NCBI GenBank assembly: GCA_037200125.1
Contig: JBBCGS010000006.1
Span: 434,001-498,000, forward strand
Source of the DNA: JADGHX01 sp037200125
Lineage (GTDB): Bacteria; Pseudomonadota; Gammaproteobacteria; Steroidobacterales; Steroidobacteraceae
Direction: 5' to 3'
DNA length: 64,000 nucleotides
Part shown: positions 49,320 to 59,067 of the stretch, piece by piece
Position numbering within the stretch: the stretch's first letter is position 1
Layout of the letters: every line of letters starts with the position of its first letter
Position numbers and translations under genes: made by a program
Notes under the pieces: generated by a model
Told to the model about the DNA's origin: nothing
The model's database searches: none
The model's input: the letters and a program-made list of their open reading frames with translations, nothing else

Positions 49320-52300
49320 TCACTTATTGAAGCTCTTGCGGAAAGAGATCCAGTAGGTCCCCATGCGAGGGTCGCCGGACACGCTATAGGGAACGATGGG
49401 GTTCGTCAGGTCCACGGGCGGACGCTTGTTGAAGACATTGCGCATCCCCAAGCGCAGGTCGCTGTTCGAGAGGAAGGACAGTGCGCCGTGTGTCGTCTGA
49501 AATTCGTAGCCCAGCTGCGCGTCGTGCAGCACCTGCGAGGGCACCGTCGCGGAGCCTTGATTGGGCGCAATCTGATGATTCACGCTCACCCAATAATTGT
49601 CATGATAGTGAGCGATCCAAGAAGCCCTCCAGGGTCCACGGTTCCAGCTAATCGTCCCGTTCGCGCGATATTTCGAGAAACCTTGCACGCCCAGATAGTC
49701 AGTCGGCGCAATCCCCGGCACGACCTGCTGCTCCCCCTCAGTGTTGCGCGTGCCGGCAAGACCGAATGCGAATGCCCCCCAGCCGCCCGTCTCCAGCCGA
49801 TAGTCCAAAGCAACGTCAAAGGCCTCGACGGTCTGGTTTGCGAAATTCAATGAACGACTGTTGAATGAAATGATCGGCCCGACCGGGTACCCGTCGTTGA
49901 GCGGTGCGGCACGTACAATGAAGCCGGGAACGTTATTTTCGTAGGCGAGAGAATCTTGTTGCAGGAGCATCTGACCGATGTTGTTGGTCTTGTGGGTCCG
50001 CGTCCAATCGAGCGAAAAACGAAAGCCCGGCACCGTGCGAGGAGTCAGGATCACTCCCGCTGAAAAACTGCGAGAATCCTCGGGCTTGAGATCAGAGTTG
50101 CCGCCGTACAGAACCAGAACCGAACTGCCCGTTGCCCCGAGCGGCTCATTGCCGCGCTTCGGATCGGTGAGTCCTGCAAATGCGAGGACGTCGGGCGTGT
50201 ACGTGACTGAAGCGCCCGGGGCCAGGTCGCTGAGTGCCGGCGGTTTGAAGCCTGTGCCACCGCTTGCGCGCAGCGCCACATCCCTCGTGATCTGCCAGCG
50301 AAGTGCAATGAGCGGATCGACTGAACTGAAGGAGCTCTTTGCGCTTTCGCGGTCGGTGGGCGAGAGTGAGTTGGACGAGTTCGAGCTATTGGTCTTGTAG
50401 CGATCCCACCGCCCCGAAACTGTCAGCTCGAGGCTCTGCACACCCGAGACAGCGTTGAGCGAGCTGAACACCGGAACGAAGAACTCGGTATAGATGCTGT
50501 CGACAACCCGGTCACGGCTGAAGTTGGTCTGGATGTACTCGCCGCCCGCGAAAGGAAAGTCCTGATTGAAGTCATCGAGCGATTCGCGCCGGTATTCCAG
50601 TGCGGAACTGAGCCGAATCTTCCCCCCAGGGAGGCTCGTGATGGGGCCGGCGACCCTAGCGACAGTGCTCTCGAGCTTTGACGTTGCAGGTCCTGAGACG
50701 ACATTGGGAAGAAGGTAGCCCAAAACATCGACCGGGGCCGCCTTGAAAAAATTCAGCGTTCCGTCGTTTACAGCCGAGAAGGAGTCCGGATTCAGGGACT
50801 GGTTCGGCGTACTCGAGAAATAGTCGTTGGAGTTCCACGTGTAATCTGCTGAGGCCTGCCACTCCGGCGTGAGCTGGACGATGAGCCCACCCCCGGCGCG
50901 CCTGCCTTTGAGCGAGACTTCAGACTGCATATCCGCGCCGCCAACAGGTGTCGTGACATACACGTCCTGGTTGAAGGGGTTATCGGGGGCGAAAGCGGAT
51001 ACCAGGAACGTGCCGCTCTGATTATTGACATTGAATCGTCCCGAGTTCTCGGACGCGTTGAACTCCAGAAAGCCCTGCACATGGTCCGTGAAGCGTCCGC
51101 GCAAAGTCGCGGTCGCGGACTTGATGATCGGATTGTTGAGCAACGACTGACGCAATCCACCGCCCGTTTGAGCAGTGTCCGCGAAGTTGAGATTGTATTT
51201 CCCGGCATTCGCGAGAAACGCAGCACCGCCGTCGGCGCTCGGGCCAGCGTAGCCGGCCGGAACGTTCGTATAGAAGGAGTTGAGGAGTGTTCCGTCCTTC
51301 AGGGTCAGGGGCTGCGGATCGATTGGCGCAAAGGTGATCGGATCAAATCCCGGCGCACTGCGGATATTGGACGTCCGACCGAGAGGCGGAGTGGGGCTAT
51401 CATAGATGGCGGAGGGATTGTTTGCGAGCAGATGCTGCTGAGCTCTCTGCACCAGATCGCGATTGCTGACGAGCAGCTCGTCGTTGTCGAGATAGCTGCC
51501 ACTGAACGACAGGCTCGCGCGTCCGCCCGCAAAACTAAATCCGCCGCTGAGATCAATCCGATCACCTCCGCCTCCGCCGCTCACCGTGTCCTCGTGCCTC
51601 ACCGTCGCCTCGACGCCGGTGTAGTCACGTTTCAATATGATGTTGATAACCCCACCGGTTGCGCCGCCGCCATAGATGCCGGCGGCTGTGCTCGGCAGCA
51701 CATCGATGCGCTCGATAGCCGAGGTGGGAATACCGTTAATGTCGGCCTGAAACCCATCGCCGCCCAGCGGCACCGATGCCGTGCGCCGTCCATCAATCAA
51801 TATGAGCGTCTGATCTGATCCAAGCCCGCGCAGACTGAGAGTCGAGAATGCGCCATTGCTGCGGCCTTGGCTTTGGGTCGTTTCGGCCGACATGCTGGTG
51901 AGATTGTCACGCAGGAAACCCTCGACGCTCGTCGCACCCGACTTCTCGATCATTTCGCGGTTGAAGATGATGTAGGGCTGACTGTCGTCGCGTGTGCGCT
52001 CGATGTCCGTATTCAACACGCGTGATCCCCTCACAAAAATCTGAGGGATTCCTTTCGATGCCTCCGCGTTCTGCGCCGACTCGCCGCCGCCAGCCGAAGG
52101 GCTTTCACCAGAGGCAGCGTCCGCAGATTCCCACAATGGCCCTACCACGGCGGCCTCGTTGTTCGCACTCTTAGAATCAATTGCGACGGCCGCGGTACGG
52201 ATCGCGACGGTACGTGGGTTTGCGAATTCATAGCGAAACGCGGTCCCGGCCAGAAGCTGATCGAGCGCGGCAGCTGGCGTATAGCTACCGAATACGCGGC

Positions 52301-52508
52301 GCGCGGGAGCTTCCGTAGCATTGCTGGTGGGGATCACGAGCTGAAGTCCGGACTGCTGGGTGAATTGCAGAAGCGCCTCAACGATCGAGGGCGCATCGAT
52401 AGCGAAGTCTACCTTCTTGCCGGCCGGCGATGCTTCTCGCGCTTCAGCGCTGGCAAAGGTCAATGAGACTGCGAGACCCACTGCTGTGCAGAGCTTGATG
52501 GTTTTCAT
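49320..52508 (-). CDS. TonB-dependent receptor with STN signalling domain
   Basis: 1062 residues from the ATG at 52508 (signal peptide LCTAVGLAVSLTFASAEA). Residues 35-110 form an STN domain (IDAPSIVEALLQFTQQSGLQ) that talks to FecR. The plug carries RGLGSDQTLILIDGRR and TAAGIYGGGATGGVINIIL. A 22-strand barrel follows and ends YWISFRKSFNK, with the C-terminal aromatic tail. It is the outer-membrane importer of the lasso module and senses the ligand through the FecI/FecR pair encoded divergently. The reading frame is clean over 3 kb. Confidence 0.92.
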   Translation of the reverse strand: MKTIKLCTAVGLAVSLTFASAEAREASPAGKKVDFAIDAPSIVEALLQFTQQSGLQLVIPTSNATEAPARRVFGSYTPAAALDQLLAGTAFRYEFANPRTVAIRTAAVAIDSKSANNEAAVVGPLWESADAASGESPSAGGGESAQNAEASKGIPQIFVRGSRVLNTDIERTRDDSQPYIIFNREMIEKSGATSVEGFLRDNLTSMSAETTQSQGRSNGAFSTLSLRGLGSDQTLILIDGRRTASVPLGGDGFQADINGIPTSAIERIDVLPSTAAGIYGGGATGGVINIILKRDYTGVEATVRHEDTVSGGGGGDRIDLSGGFSFAGGRASLSFSGSYLDNDELLVSNRDLVQRAQQHLLANNPSAIYDSPTPPLGRTSNIRSAPGFDPITFAPIDPQPLTLKDGTLLNSFYTNVPAGYAGPSADGGAAFLANAGKYNLNFADTAQTGGGLRQSLLNNPIIKSATATLRGRFTDHVQGFLEFNASENSGRFNVNNQSGTFLVSAFAPDNPFNQDVYVTTPVGGADMQSEVSLKGRRAGGGLIVQLTPEWQASADYTWNSNDYFSSTPNQSLNPDSFSAVNDGTLNFFKAAPVDVLGYLLPNVVSGPATSKLESTVARVAGPITSLPGGKIRLSSALEYRRESLDDFNQDFPFAGGEYIQTNFSRDRVVDSIYTEFFVPVFSSLNAVSGVQSLELTVSGRWDRYKTNSSNSSNSLSPTDRESAKSSFSSVDPLIALRWQITRDVALRASGGTGFKPPALSDLAPGASVTYTPDVLAFAGLTDPKRGNEPLGATGSSVLVLYGGNSDLKPEDSRSFSAGVILTPRTVPGFRFSLDWTRTHKTNNIGQMLLQQDSLAYENNVPGFIVRAAPLNDGYPVGPIISFNSRSLNFANQTVEAFDVALDYRLETGGWGAFAFGLAGTRNTEGEQQVVPGIAPTDYLGVQGFSKYRANGTISWNRGPWRASWIAHYHDNYWVSVNHQIAPNQGSATVPSQVLHDAQLGYEFQTTHGALSFLSNSDLRLGMRNVFNKRPPVDLTNPIVPYSVSGDPRMGTYWISFRKSFNK

Positions 52509-52611
52509 GTTGTTTGAGCACCCCTGATGTTTATCGGGGGGTTCGATCGCAATCTCCCTGACCACACTTCCCTTGTATGAATCTCCCTACCGTAGTCGAA
52601 CCCGCTGTCGA

Positions 52612-52652
52612 CTATGAGGGGTCACAAACCTGAAAAGGTGTGAATTTTTTCC
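52612..52652 (-). promoter_or_regulatory. Candidate FecI-type promoter of the receptor gene
   Basis: Minus strand GGAAAAAATTCA (52652-52641), about 19 bases, then CCCCTCATAG (52621-52612), 104 bases before the receptor start. The decamer CCCCTCATAG recurs upstream of the stand-alone STN gene. AT-rich -35 and CxTCATAG-like -10 elements resemble ECF promoters of iron-type receptors; inferred, not proven. Confidence 0.5.
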
Positions 52653-53040
52653 GTTACGCGTGCCCGAAAAATCTTCGCGGACCAATCAACCGCGCAAAGT
52701 ACCGATGCACTGACCTCAGACTCGCCGCGGTCGTATCCTTCTCTGCCCATCTGTTTCTCATCCATACACGCGACGCCGAACCTCGCAATGTTGCCCGGCA
52801 CGACCCGTAAAGGCGGCATCTCAGCTATGAAGGACACCAGCACCGCCGGCCAGGCGCAGTCCCGCATCCAAGAATGTTCGAATACCTAACTATCAGACGT
52901 ACGGAAACCCCACTTCCGCTACCGCCCCGCACAAGTGACCGTTCTCTAAATGGTTATCGTGCCTAAAAATGCGTGCTTCGTTTAGCGGTCTTCGGGCCTC
53001 ATATACAGGTGACTGACCACGTCGGGCTACCCGCTTGTCC
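52653..53040. other. Divergent intergenic region between receptor and sigma gene
   Basis: No gene supported. An 81-codon frame (52622-52867, minus) overlaps the proposed promoter and shows no family features, so it is not called. Should hold the promoter of the FecI-like gene. Confidence 0.4.
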
Positions 53041-53571
53041 ATGCCAAACCGTGATTCGAACAAGGCAGCGACTTTCGTCCAGGGGATATTCACAACCTAC
53101 GGTCCCCTCCTGCATCGCTATCTGGTGAAGCGTTTGCGGGCCGGCGAGGACGCGCAGGATGTTGCCCAGGAGGTCTACCTGCGGCTCCTGCGCCTCGAGC
53201 GCTCCGACCTCATTCGTCAACCTGCCGCATATGTCTACTTCATCGCCGCCCAGATTGTTGGCGAGCAGCGAATGCGAGAGGCCAAGCGACCGCTCGTCTT
53301 CGATTCAGAACTTCTGGAGCATGCGTCTGATCGCGGTGGTGCCACGGATCTTGGCGATCTTGCGGATCACGAGAACGCAAGCCGCGAGCTCGAGCGACTC
53401 ATGCGCAAGCTGAGCGCCGCCCACAGATCCGTCTTCCTGCTGCGTCGGCGAGATGGATTTTCCATTCCCGAGATTGCCCAGAAGCTCGGAATGTCCGTTT
53501 TCAAGGTGAAACGGTACCTGGTCGAGGCCAACGCCACGATCGAATCGAAGCTGCGCAAGGAGGCACTCTAG
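53041..53571 (+). CDS. FecI-like ECF sigma factor
   Basis: 176 residues from the ATG at 53041. Region 2 is YLVKRLRAGEDAQDVAQEVYLRLL, with the DxxQExx pattern of sigma-2.2. Region 4 is SAAHRSVFLLRRRDGFSIPEIAQKLG then MSVFKVKRYLVEA, the HTH. It directs RNA polymerase to surface-signalling promoters, probably those of the receptor and STN genes. FecR starts two bases after its stop, so the two are coupled. Confidence 0.92.
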   Translation: MPNRDSNKAATFVQGIFTTYGPLLHRYLVKRLRAGEDAQDVAQEVYLRLLRLERSDLIRQPAAYVYFIAAQIVGEQRMREAKRPLVFDSELLEHASDRGGATDLGDLADHENASRELERLMRKLSAAHRSVFLLRRRDGFSIPEIAQKLGMSVFKVKRYLVEANATIESKLRKEAL

Positions 53572-53573
53572 CC

Positions 53574-54629
53574 GTGGCCACTATGAAGATTCGGCAGGAA
53601 GCAGAAGCGCGAAGCATCGCCGAACAGGCGGCCGAGTGGCTTCTCGTCCTCGAGGAGGGCAAGCCCGAAGATCACGAAGCCTTCACGGACTGGCTCCGGA
53701 AATCACCGCTGCACGTTGGGGCGTTCCTGCGGGCCTCGGCCATCGACTCACTCGGCGCCGAGATGGATCGCGATAAACAGATCCCGGTCGACCTGGGCCC
53801 GTTCACGGAAGCTGCGGAGGTCGGAGGAGCTCCAGTCTCGCGGGAGTCGATGGCGAGCGGGCGCGGATTCGGCCTCAGGGCCTGGGGGCTCGCCGCGTCG
53901 GTCGTGGCGCTCGCGGTCGCCGCGCTCTTGAGCTTCCTTCACCTGGCATCCAATAGCACGAGAATCTACGCAGCCGCGGTCGGCGAGCAGCGCGTGATCG
54001 AGCTTGACGATGGCTCGACCATGTTTCTCGAACCCGCCTCGAGCGTCGAGCTGCGCTTTGTAAAAAAAGAGCGATGGCTGCGCGTCGCGACCGGCGGAGC
54101 CATGTTCAAGGTGGCCCACGACCCCTCGCGCCCGTTTCGGGTTCATGCTGGGGATGCGCTCGTGCAGGCGGTCGGCACGCAGTTCAGCGTAAATCGGATC
54201 CGTGGGGAAGCCGTAATCTCAGTAGTGGAAGGCGTTGTGCAGGTGTCTCGCGAACGATCGATCGCCGAGAGACTGATGCCCTTTGCACCATTGCACGCCG
54301 TACCCGTGCGGCTCTCAGCAGGCCAGGAAACGCGCGTCGCGCGTGACGGCGAGGTCTCCTTACCAAAAAGCGCGACGAGCGATCCCGTAACGAGCTGGAG
54401 GGCCAAGCGTCTCACGTTCATCAACGAGACGCTCTACGCGATCGCGGGTGAGTTCAATCGGTACAACCGCACACCGCAGATTCGCGTCGCGGATGCGGCA
54501 GCGGGAGAACTGCGCTTCGCAGCCGCGTTCGATGCGAACGATCCCGTATCGCTGGTTCAGGTCCTCGCAGGCCATCCCAAACTCAAAGTGGAGCGGAACG
54601 AATCGGAGATCGTGATTCGCTCCCGGTAG
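53574..54629 (+). CDS. FecR-like anti-sigma regulator 1
   Basis: 351 residues, GTG start. Cytoplasmic N-terminal part with AAEWLLVLEEGKPEDHEAFTDW (sigma-binding, DUF4880-like), one membrane helix (about 100-122, LAASVVALAVAALLSFLHL), then the periplasmic FecR domain with YAAAVGEQRVIELDDGST, FKVAHDPSRPFRVHAGDALV and VGTQFSVN. The C terminus (LTFINETLYAIAGEFNRYN) contacts the receptor STN domain. It holds the sigma factor until the receptor is occupied. Confidence 0.92.
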   Translation: MATMKIRQEAEARSIAEQAAEWLLVLEEGKPEDHEAFTDWLRKSPLHVGAFLRASAIDSLGAEMDRDKQIPVDLGPFTEAAEVGGAPVSRESMASGRGFGLRAWGLAASVVALAVAALLSFLHLASNSTRIYAAAVGEQRVIELDDGSTMFLEPASSVELRFVKKERWLRVATGGAMFKVAHDPSRPFRVHAGDALVQAVGTQFSVNRIRGEAVISVVEGVVQVSRERSIAERLMPFAPLHAVPVRLSAGQETRVARDGEVSLPKSATSDPVTSWRAKRLTFINETLYAIAGEFNRYNRTPQIRVADAAAGELRFAAAFDANDPVSLVQVLAGHPKLKVERNESEIVIRSR

Positions 54630-54687
54630 CGGACAGCCCTCGGGAATGCGTGCACTTTCGGGCGTACTCCCATCGGACGCGTTAAAG

Positions 54688-55068
54688 CTATCGTGACTTA
54701 TCTGCTGACGCCGCCACGGCGGGGTGTGGAGCGCCCTGCTTTGCGGCGGGCGCGATTGACACAGTTCGTTCGTTCACGAACTGGTAGCTGAGGCCTGAAT
54801 TTCGGAGCAGTTCCTTAAGCGCCGCACGCGCCGTGAAGCGTCCTTCAAGCGAGGGGGCTCTCAGCTGCGTGGCGATGTCATCGGTCTGAAAAATCACCTG
54901 CAGCCCTGTTTGCTGACTCAACTGGATCAGGGCCGCCGTCATGGTGGGGGCGGTGATGCGAATCGCCACCGGAGCGGGGCCCACATCGGACACCCCGGTA
55001 CTCGCGCCAGCGGCAAGGCACACCAATCCAACGACTGTCACCGCGCCTCCAAGCACTCGGCGGATCAT
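54688..55068 (-). CDS. Stand-alone secreted STN-domain protein
   Basis: 126 residues: signal peptide (AVTVVGLVCLAAGAST), then one STN domain, ITAPTMTAALIQLSQQTGLQ and ALKELLRNSGLSYQFVNERT, and a short tail. STN domains normally sit at the N terminus of TonB receptors or secretins; here no plug or barrel follows, and the stop is natural. It could compete with the receptor for FecR, partner FecR2, or be the remnant of a second receptor. A CCCCTCATAG decamer precedes it. Confidence 0.75.
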   Translation of the reverse strand: MIRRVLGGAVTVVGLVCLAAGASTGVSDVGPAPVAIRITAPTMTAALIQLSQQTGLQVIFQTDDIATQLRAPSLEGRFTARAALKELLRNSGLSYQFVNERTVSIAPAAKQGAPHPAVAASADKSR

Positions 55069-55099
55069 TTTCTTTTCTCGCTCCTTCCCTCGCTCCCCT

Positions 55100-55109
55100 C
55101 TATGAGGGG
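55100..55109 (-). promoter_or_regulatory. CCCCTCATAG decamer upstream of STN gene
   Basis: Identical to the decamer upstream of the receptor gene; here 32 bases before the STN start. A matching -35 is not clear. Confidence 0.4.
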
Positions 55110-55338
55110 CCCGCCCCTCGAAAGGGAGCGCTCATTTGGGGCGGCTGCCGGATTTTTGCTTCGTTTTGGTCTCGGTTCGGCTCATAGAAGCACGTGCGCC
55201 ATCCATGGAAACGGCGCGCCGGTCCGGTACCATCGATTCGAAGCGTCCCGTTCGGATACCGGAATGGAGACGACTCGAACGAGGGCCACGCAGGTCCCTT
55301 TTGCCGGACGGAGCTTCGCCACCGCGAGGGAGCGTGTG

Positions 55339-56391
55339 ATGAACCTTGTCGACTCCATCCAGAGCGTTGTCCGATTCGCTCGTGCTCCGCGCCGCGAAAG
55401 GCGTCTTCGCCGTTGCGCGCGAGAGGCGCGTGTCTGGATCGGGCGCCTTGCGAGCGCCGACGAGCGCGTCCAGGAAGAGTTCGCCGACTGGCTCCTGGAA
55501 TGCCCCGAGGCGGTGGAAGCGTGGCTCGAACTCACCGCCATCAGCGCGGAATGGGCAGAACTCATCGGTTCTCAATTCGTTCGTGTCATTGCCCCGCCGC
55601 CGGGCCCGGCGCCCTTTCACGTTCCGCCCGGAAGGCGAGAGACTCCGCGTCCTCATCGGGTGAGGCTCGTCGCATGCGGTGCAGCCGCGACGGTGATGGC
55701 CGGCGTCGCAGGCGTGTGGCTGTCATCACCCTCCTCGACGGTGTACGCCGCCGCGATCGGAGAACACCGCAAGCTCATCCTGGAAGATGGCACAGCCATC
55801 GATCTGAACACGCGCTCGAAAATCGCGGTGCGCTTCTCCGCAAGAGAGCGCCTCGTCGAGCTCACAGAGGGAGAAGCGCTCTTTGACATCGCTCACGATC
55901 CACGGCCGTTCCGAGTCCGTGTCGCCGCGATGACGGTCGAGGACATCGGCACGCAGTTCAGCGTCCGCAACGATGAAAAACATCTGTCGGTGCTCGTTGC
56001 CTCTGGTCGCGTGAGCATCCGACCGACGAAGCGCACCGCGAGCGCGACGGTGAACCTTGCCGCGGGTGACCTCCTCGAACAGGGCGAGTCACGGCTTCCG
56101 CGCTTGCATCACCTTGATCGTGCCGCGATCAATCGCTCGCTCTCGTGGGTCAATGGAGTCCTGATCTTTCAGGGTGAGCCTCTCGGTCACATTGCCGCGG
56201 AGCTGAATCGTTACAACCGTGAGGAACTGCTGATCGATCCGAAGATCGCTAACCTACAGCTGGGCGGGCAGTTCCGAACCGTCCGTCCTCTGGCGTTCGC
56301 CGAAGCCGTTCAGCGAGTGCGATCATGCAAAATCGAGCAGGACGTCGCCCGCGATGGCCACCGCATCATCCGTATCAGCGCATCCGAATGA
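55339..56391 (+). CDS. FecR-like regulator 2
   Basis: 350 residues from the ATG at 55339 (GAGGG upstream). N-terminal part with ASADERVQEEFADWLLECPEA, membrane helix (about 115-133, LVACGAAATVMAGVAGVWL), FecR domain with YAAAIGEHRKLILEDGTAID, FDIAHDPRPFRVRVAA and IGTQFSVR, and a C-terminal receptor-contact part. No sigma factor gene accompanies it. The STN gene lies upstream on the other strand, so the pair may form a second branch of the same signalling system. Arginine-rich between residues 15 and 35. Confidence 0.88.
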   Translation: MNLVDSIQSVVRFARAPRRERRLRRCAREARVWIGRLASADERVQEEFADWLLECPEAVEAWLELTAISAEWAELIGSQFVRVIAPPPGPAPFHVPPGRRETPRPHRVRLVACGAAATVMAGVAGVWLSSPSSTVYAAAIGEHRKLILEDGTAIDLNTRSKIAVRFSARERLVELTEGEALFDIAHDPRPFRVRVAAMTVEDIGTQFSVRNDEKHLSVLVASGRVSIRPTKRTASATVNLAAGDLLEQGESRLPRLHHLDRAAINRSLSWVNGVLIFQGEPLGHIAAELNRYNREELLIDPKIANLQLGGQFRTVRPLAFAEAVQRVRSCKIEQDVARDGHRIIRISASE

Positions 56392-56893
56392 GGACGCAAC
56401 GCGCTGAGCACTCGCAGGCGCGCACATGGAGGTTGGGGCCTGTGTCAGGGCCCGATTGGCGCGCATGATCCGATCAGGAACCCTCAGTGATCCGCAGGAT
56501 CCCCCACATCTGCGCAACTGGAGGTACATCAGCCTGCGGCGAACCATTAAACACCGGCAGACCAGAAATGAGTGAGATTGATAGACACACCCGATGCAAG
56601 TCGCTCTCGCGCCGGCGGTCGAACGGCCAGCGCCGACAACAGTAAAGGGGCACAGTCATCAGTGAGACGCGGGCAGCTCTGGGTAATCGGCGGGAGCGCG
56701 GCGACAGAATCAGGGGAATGAAGGCCCACGCCAAAGCAATCCCATATTCGTGACTTCCGTACGCGTGCGGTCTGGGTGTTCCGCCGTCGATGTCAGCCCT
56801 GTCGCCCTGTCGACGGACTCATCGGACGGTTCGGCGCGGCATCGGCATAGACAGAGCCTGCATAACCACGCTTAGTGCCCGTTGCATTACCCG
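56392..56893. other. Intergenic, no gene seen
   Basis: About 500 bases between convergent genes. No recognisable product in any frame; a 15-base match to the IS3 transposase gene (ACATCTGCGCAACTG, near 56507) is too short to call a remnant. Confidence 0.4.
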
Positions 56894-58609
56894 CTAATGG
56901 GGCAACCGGGCCGTTTCGCCCGAGTAGACCACGCCTCCACCAATTACGGTGAAGAGCGGTTGCACCTTGAGGATCTGCGCCTCCGGAATCTCCATGATGT
57001 TCGCGGAGAACACACTGAAGTCCGCCTGTTTGCCAACCTCGATGCTCCCACGTTCCTTCTCCTGAAACGCTGCGTACGCTGGCCAGATTGTCAGCATCTT
57101 CAGCGCTTGCTCACGCGACACACGCTGCTCTAGGTGCCAGTTCTCGTCCGCAAACCCTTCGAGTGACCGTCGCGCAACCGCGGCATAGAACTCGATGCGT
57201 GGATCGCCCTTCTCTACCGGGGCGTCGCTGCCCGCAGTCACGACCGCCTGAGTGTCGAGCAGCGAGTGCCAGGCGTATGCGCCGACGAGGCGTTCACGGC
57301 CTATCCGTTGCGGAGCAAAGAAAAAATCTCCGATGGCGTGAGAAGGCTGCATCGACGCGATGACCCCGAGCTTTGCGAACCGCGGAATATCGGCGGGGTC
57401 GAGAATCTGCGCGTGCTCGATCCGCCACCGCGGCTGAGCGATCTTGCGATCCTTCTCCGGCACCTCAGCAAATGCCTTCTCGTACAGATCGAGCATGATG
57501 CGATTGCCGCGATCGCCAATCGCATGCGTCTCGATCTGCACGCCCCGTCTGAGCGCTTCCGTCAAAATCGGATATAGCGCCTGCGGCTCGTTGACCAGAA
57601 GCCCGGTGCTGGACGGCGAATCGCTGTACGGCTTGAGCAGCGCCGCGCCACGTGACCCCAGCGCGCCATCGATGTAAAGCTTGATTCCTCTCACGCTAAG
57701 GCGATCGCCGCAGCGGTTAAGAGAAATGCCTTCTTTCAGAAGGCGGCTCGCGTCGGCGCTCGGACCGCCAATGGCGTCGTAAACGCGAAGCTTCACGCGA
57801 CCTTGCGCGTAGAGTCCGCAGATCAGGTCCACCTCATGCCAGCTCGTGCCGGCGTTTTGCAGCTGTGTCCAGCCGAGCGCGGTATAGCGTGCGGCGCCGA
57901 CTTCCAGGGCTCTCTCAACGTCGGCGTCAGTGCGCGGCGGTAGCAACTTCCGCACGAGCTCCATTGCCTCATCGATCAGCATGCCGGTCGGCTCACCGGC
58001 GTTATCTCGCAAGATCGAGCCGCCCGCTGGGTCCTTGGTGTTGCGATTGATGCCGGCACGCTTGAGCGCGAGGCTGTTGGCGACCAGCGCGTGACCGTCT
58101 GCGCGGGTGAGCACCACGGCGCGGTCTGGTGCCACAGCATCGAGGTCTTGGCGGCTGGGGAAAGCGGCGGGCTTCCAGCGGGATTCGATCCACCCCCGGC
58201 CGGTGAGCCAATCACCCGCCTTGGTTTGAGTGGCTCGCTTCCGTAGCCGCTGCTGCAGGTCAGCGAGGCTCGGACTGCCCTCGAGGTTGAACTCGAGTTC
58301 GCGGAAGCCGATGCCGGCCAAGTGCGCGTGTGCATCAGTGAGGCCAGGCAGGAGCGTCGCCCCAGAGAGATCCATCCTCCGCGCGTTGGCGGGACTTCGT
58401 TTGAGAGCGTCTGCCGTGGAACCGACGAAAGTAATTAGTCCGTTCTCCGCAATAACGGCTTCAGCGCGGGGCTGGGAGTCGTTCGCCGTGTAGACCGTGG
58501 CGTTGTAGAGGATGAGAGCGGGCGAATTAGCGGCCGCTATGACTTGCAATGACGTAAGGGCCAGGAGAATCGATGTCGCGGTTCGAAACGAGAGGCGGAT
58601 GGACGGCAC
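56894..58609 (-). CDS. Secreted amidohydrolase of the YtcJ type
   Basis: 571 residues. Signal peptide (ATSILLALTSLQVIAAA), then NATVYTANDSQPRAEAVIAE and LLPGLTDAHAHLAG, the HxH metal motif of the Amidohydro_3 family. Later motifs: GVIASMQPSHA, RIEHAQILDPADI, VVTAGSDAPVEKGDP and ERGSIEVGKQADFSVFS. These zinc or iron enzymes hydrolyse amide or related bonds; the substrate is unknown. Not obviously part of the lasso module. Confidence 0.88.
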   Translation of the reverse strand: MPSIRLSFRTATSILLALTSLQVIAAANSPALILYNATVYTANDSQPRAEAVIAENGLITFVGSTADALKRSPANARRMDLSGATLLPGLTDAHAHLAGIGFRELEFNLEGSPSLADLQQRLRKRATQTKAGDWLTGRGWIESRWKPAAFPSRQDLDAVAPDRAVVLTRADGHALVANSLALKRAGINRNTKDPAGGSILRDNAGEPTGMLIDEAMELVRKLLPPRTDADVERALEVGAARYTALGWTQLQNAGTSWHEVDLICGLYAQGRVKLRVYDAIGGPSADASRLLKEGISLNRCGDRLSVRGIKLYIDGALGSRGAALLKPYSDSPSSTGLLVNEPQALYPILTEALRRGVQIETHAIGDRGNRIMLDLYEKAFAEVPEKDRKIAQPRWRIEHAQILDPADIPRFAKLGVIASMQPSHAIGDFFFAPQRIGRERLVGAYAWHSLLDTQAVVTAGSDAPVEKGDPRIEFYAAVARRSLEGFADENWHLEQRVSREQALKMLTIWPAYAAFQEKERGSIEVGKQADFSVFSANIMEIPEAQILKVQPLFTVIGGGVVYSGETARLPH

Positions 58610-59067
58610 GATCGCTTCCTTTTAGTCAGATGTCCTGGGTTCACATCTTAGTGAGTCGGTCGAGGCAATGAATTCCGTCAGGAACGATCACTGCCGGCGG
58701 CTATTTAATCTTCATCGGATATGGCGCTCCCTTGCGATGATCTCTTCGATTGCGGCGTCAAAACGCGTGACACGCGTAGGCGACACCGTTCCGTCGTTCT
58801 CTGGGAGGCGAGAGCCCGATGCCCAATTAGGGTTCACCGCGAGAGCAGCCTACGGGGGCGAGATCGAGTTCCTCACCCGCGCCTTAGCTCGCACATCCCC
58901 GCCGCTCGTTCCCAAGGCGCAACGCCGAGGGGAGGCAGTTCTCGCCGGCATCGCCGCTTAGATTGACCCGGCGACACCTATTGCTTCCCTATGCAAGGCA
59001 CGCGTCCCGTTGTGATCCCAAGACGCCGGGGTCCGAGGGACTATCGTGCCCGGCGCGCGACCAAGCT
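58610..59067. other. Intergenic, probably including an IS110 flank
   Basis: No gene supported. Short frames on the plus strand (58668-58966) show no family features. Confidence 0.35.

Noticed and set aside
56474..56734. Minus-strand frame with VAQM-like similarity to the IS3 transposase
   Set aside because: The shared stretch is 15 bases and the rest does not align; not enough for a remnant.
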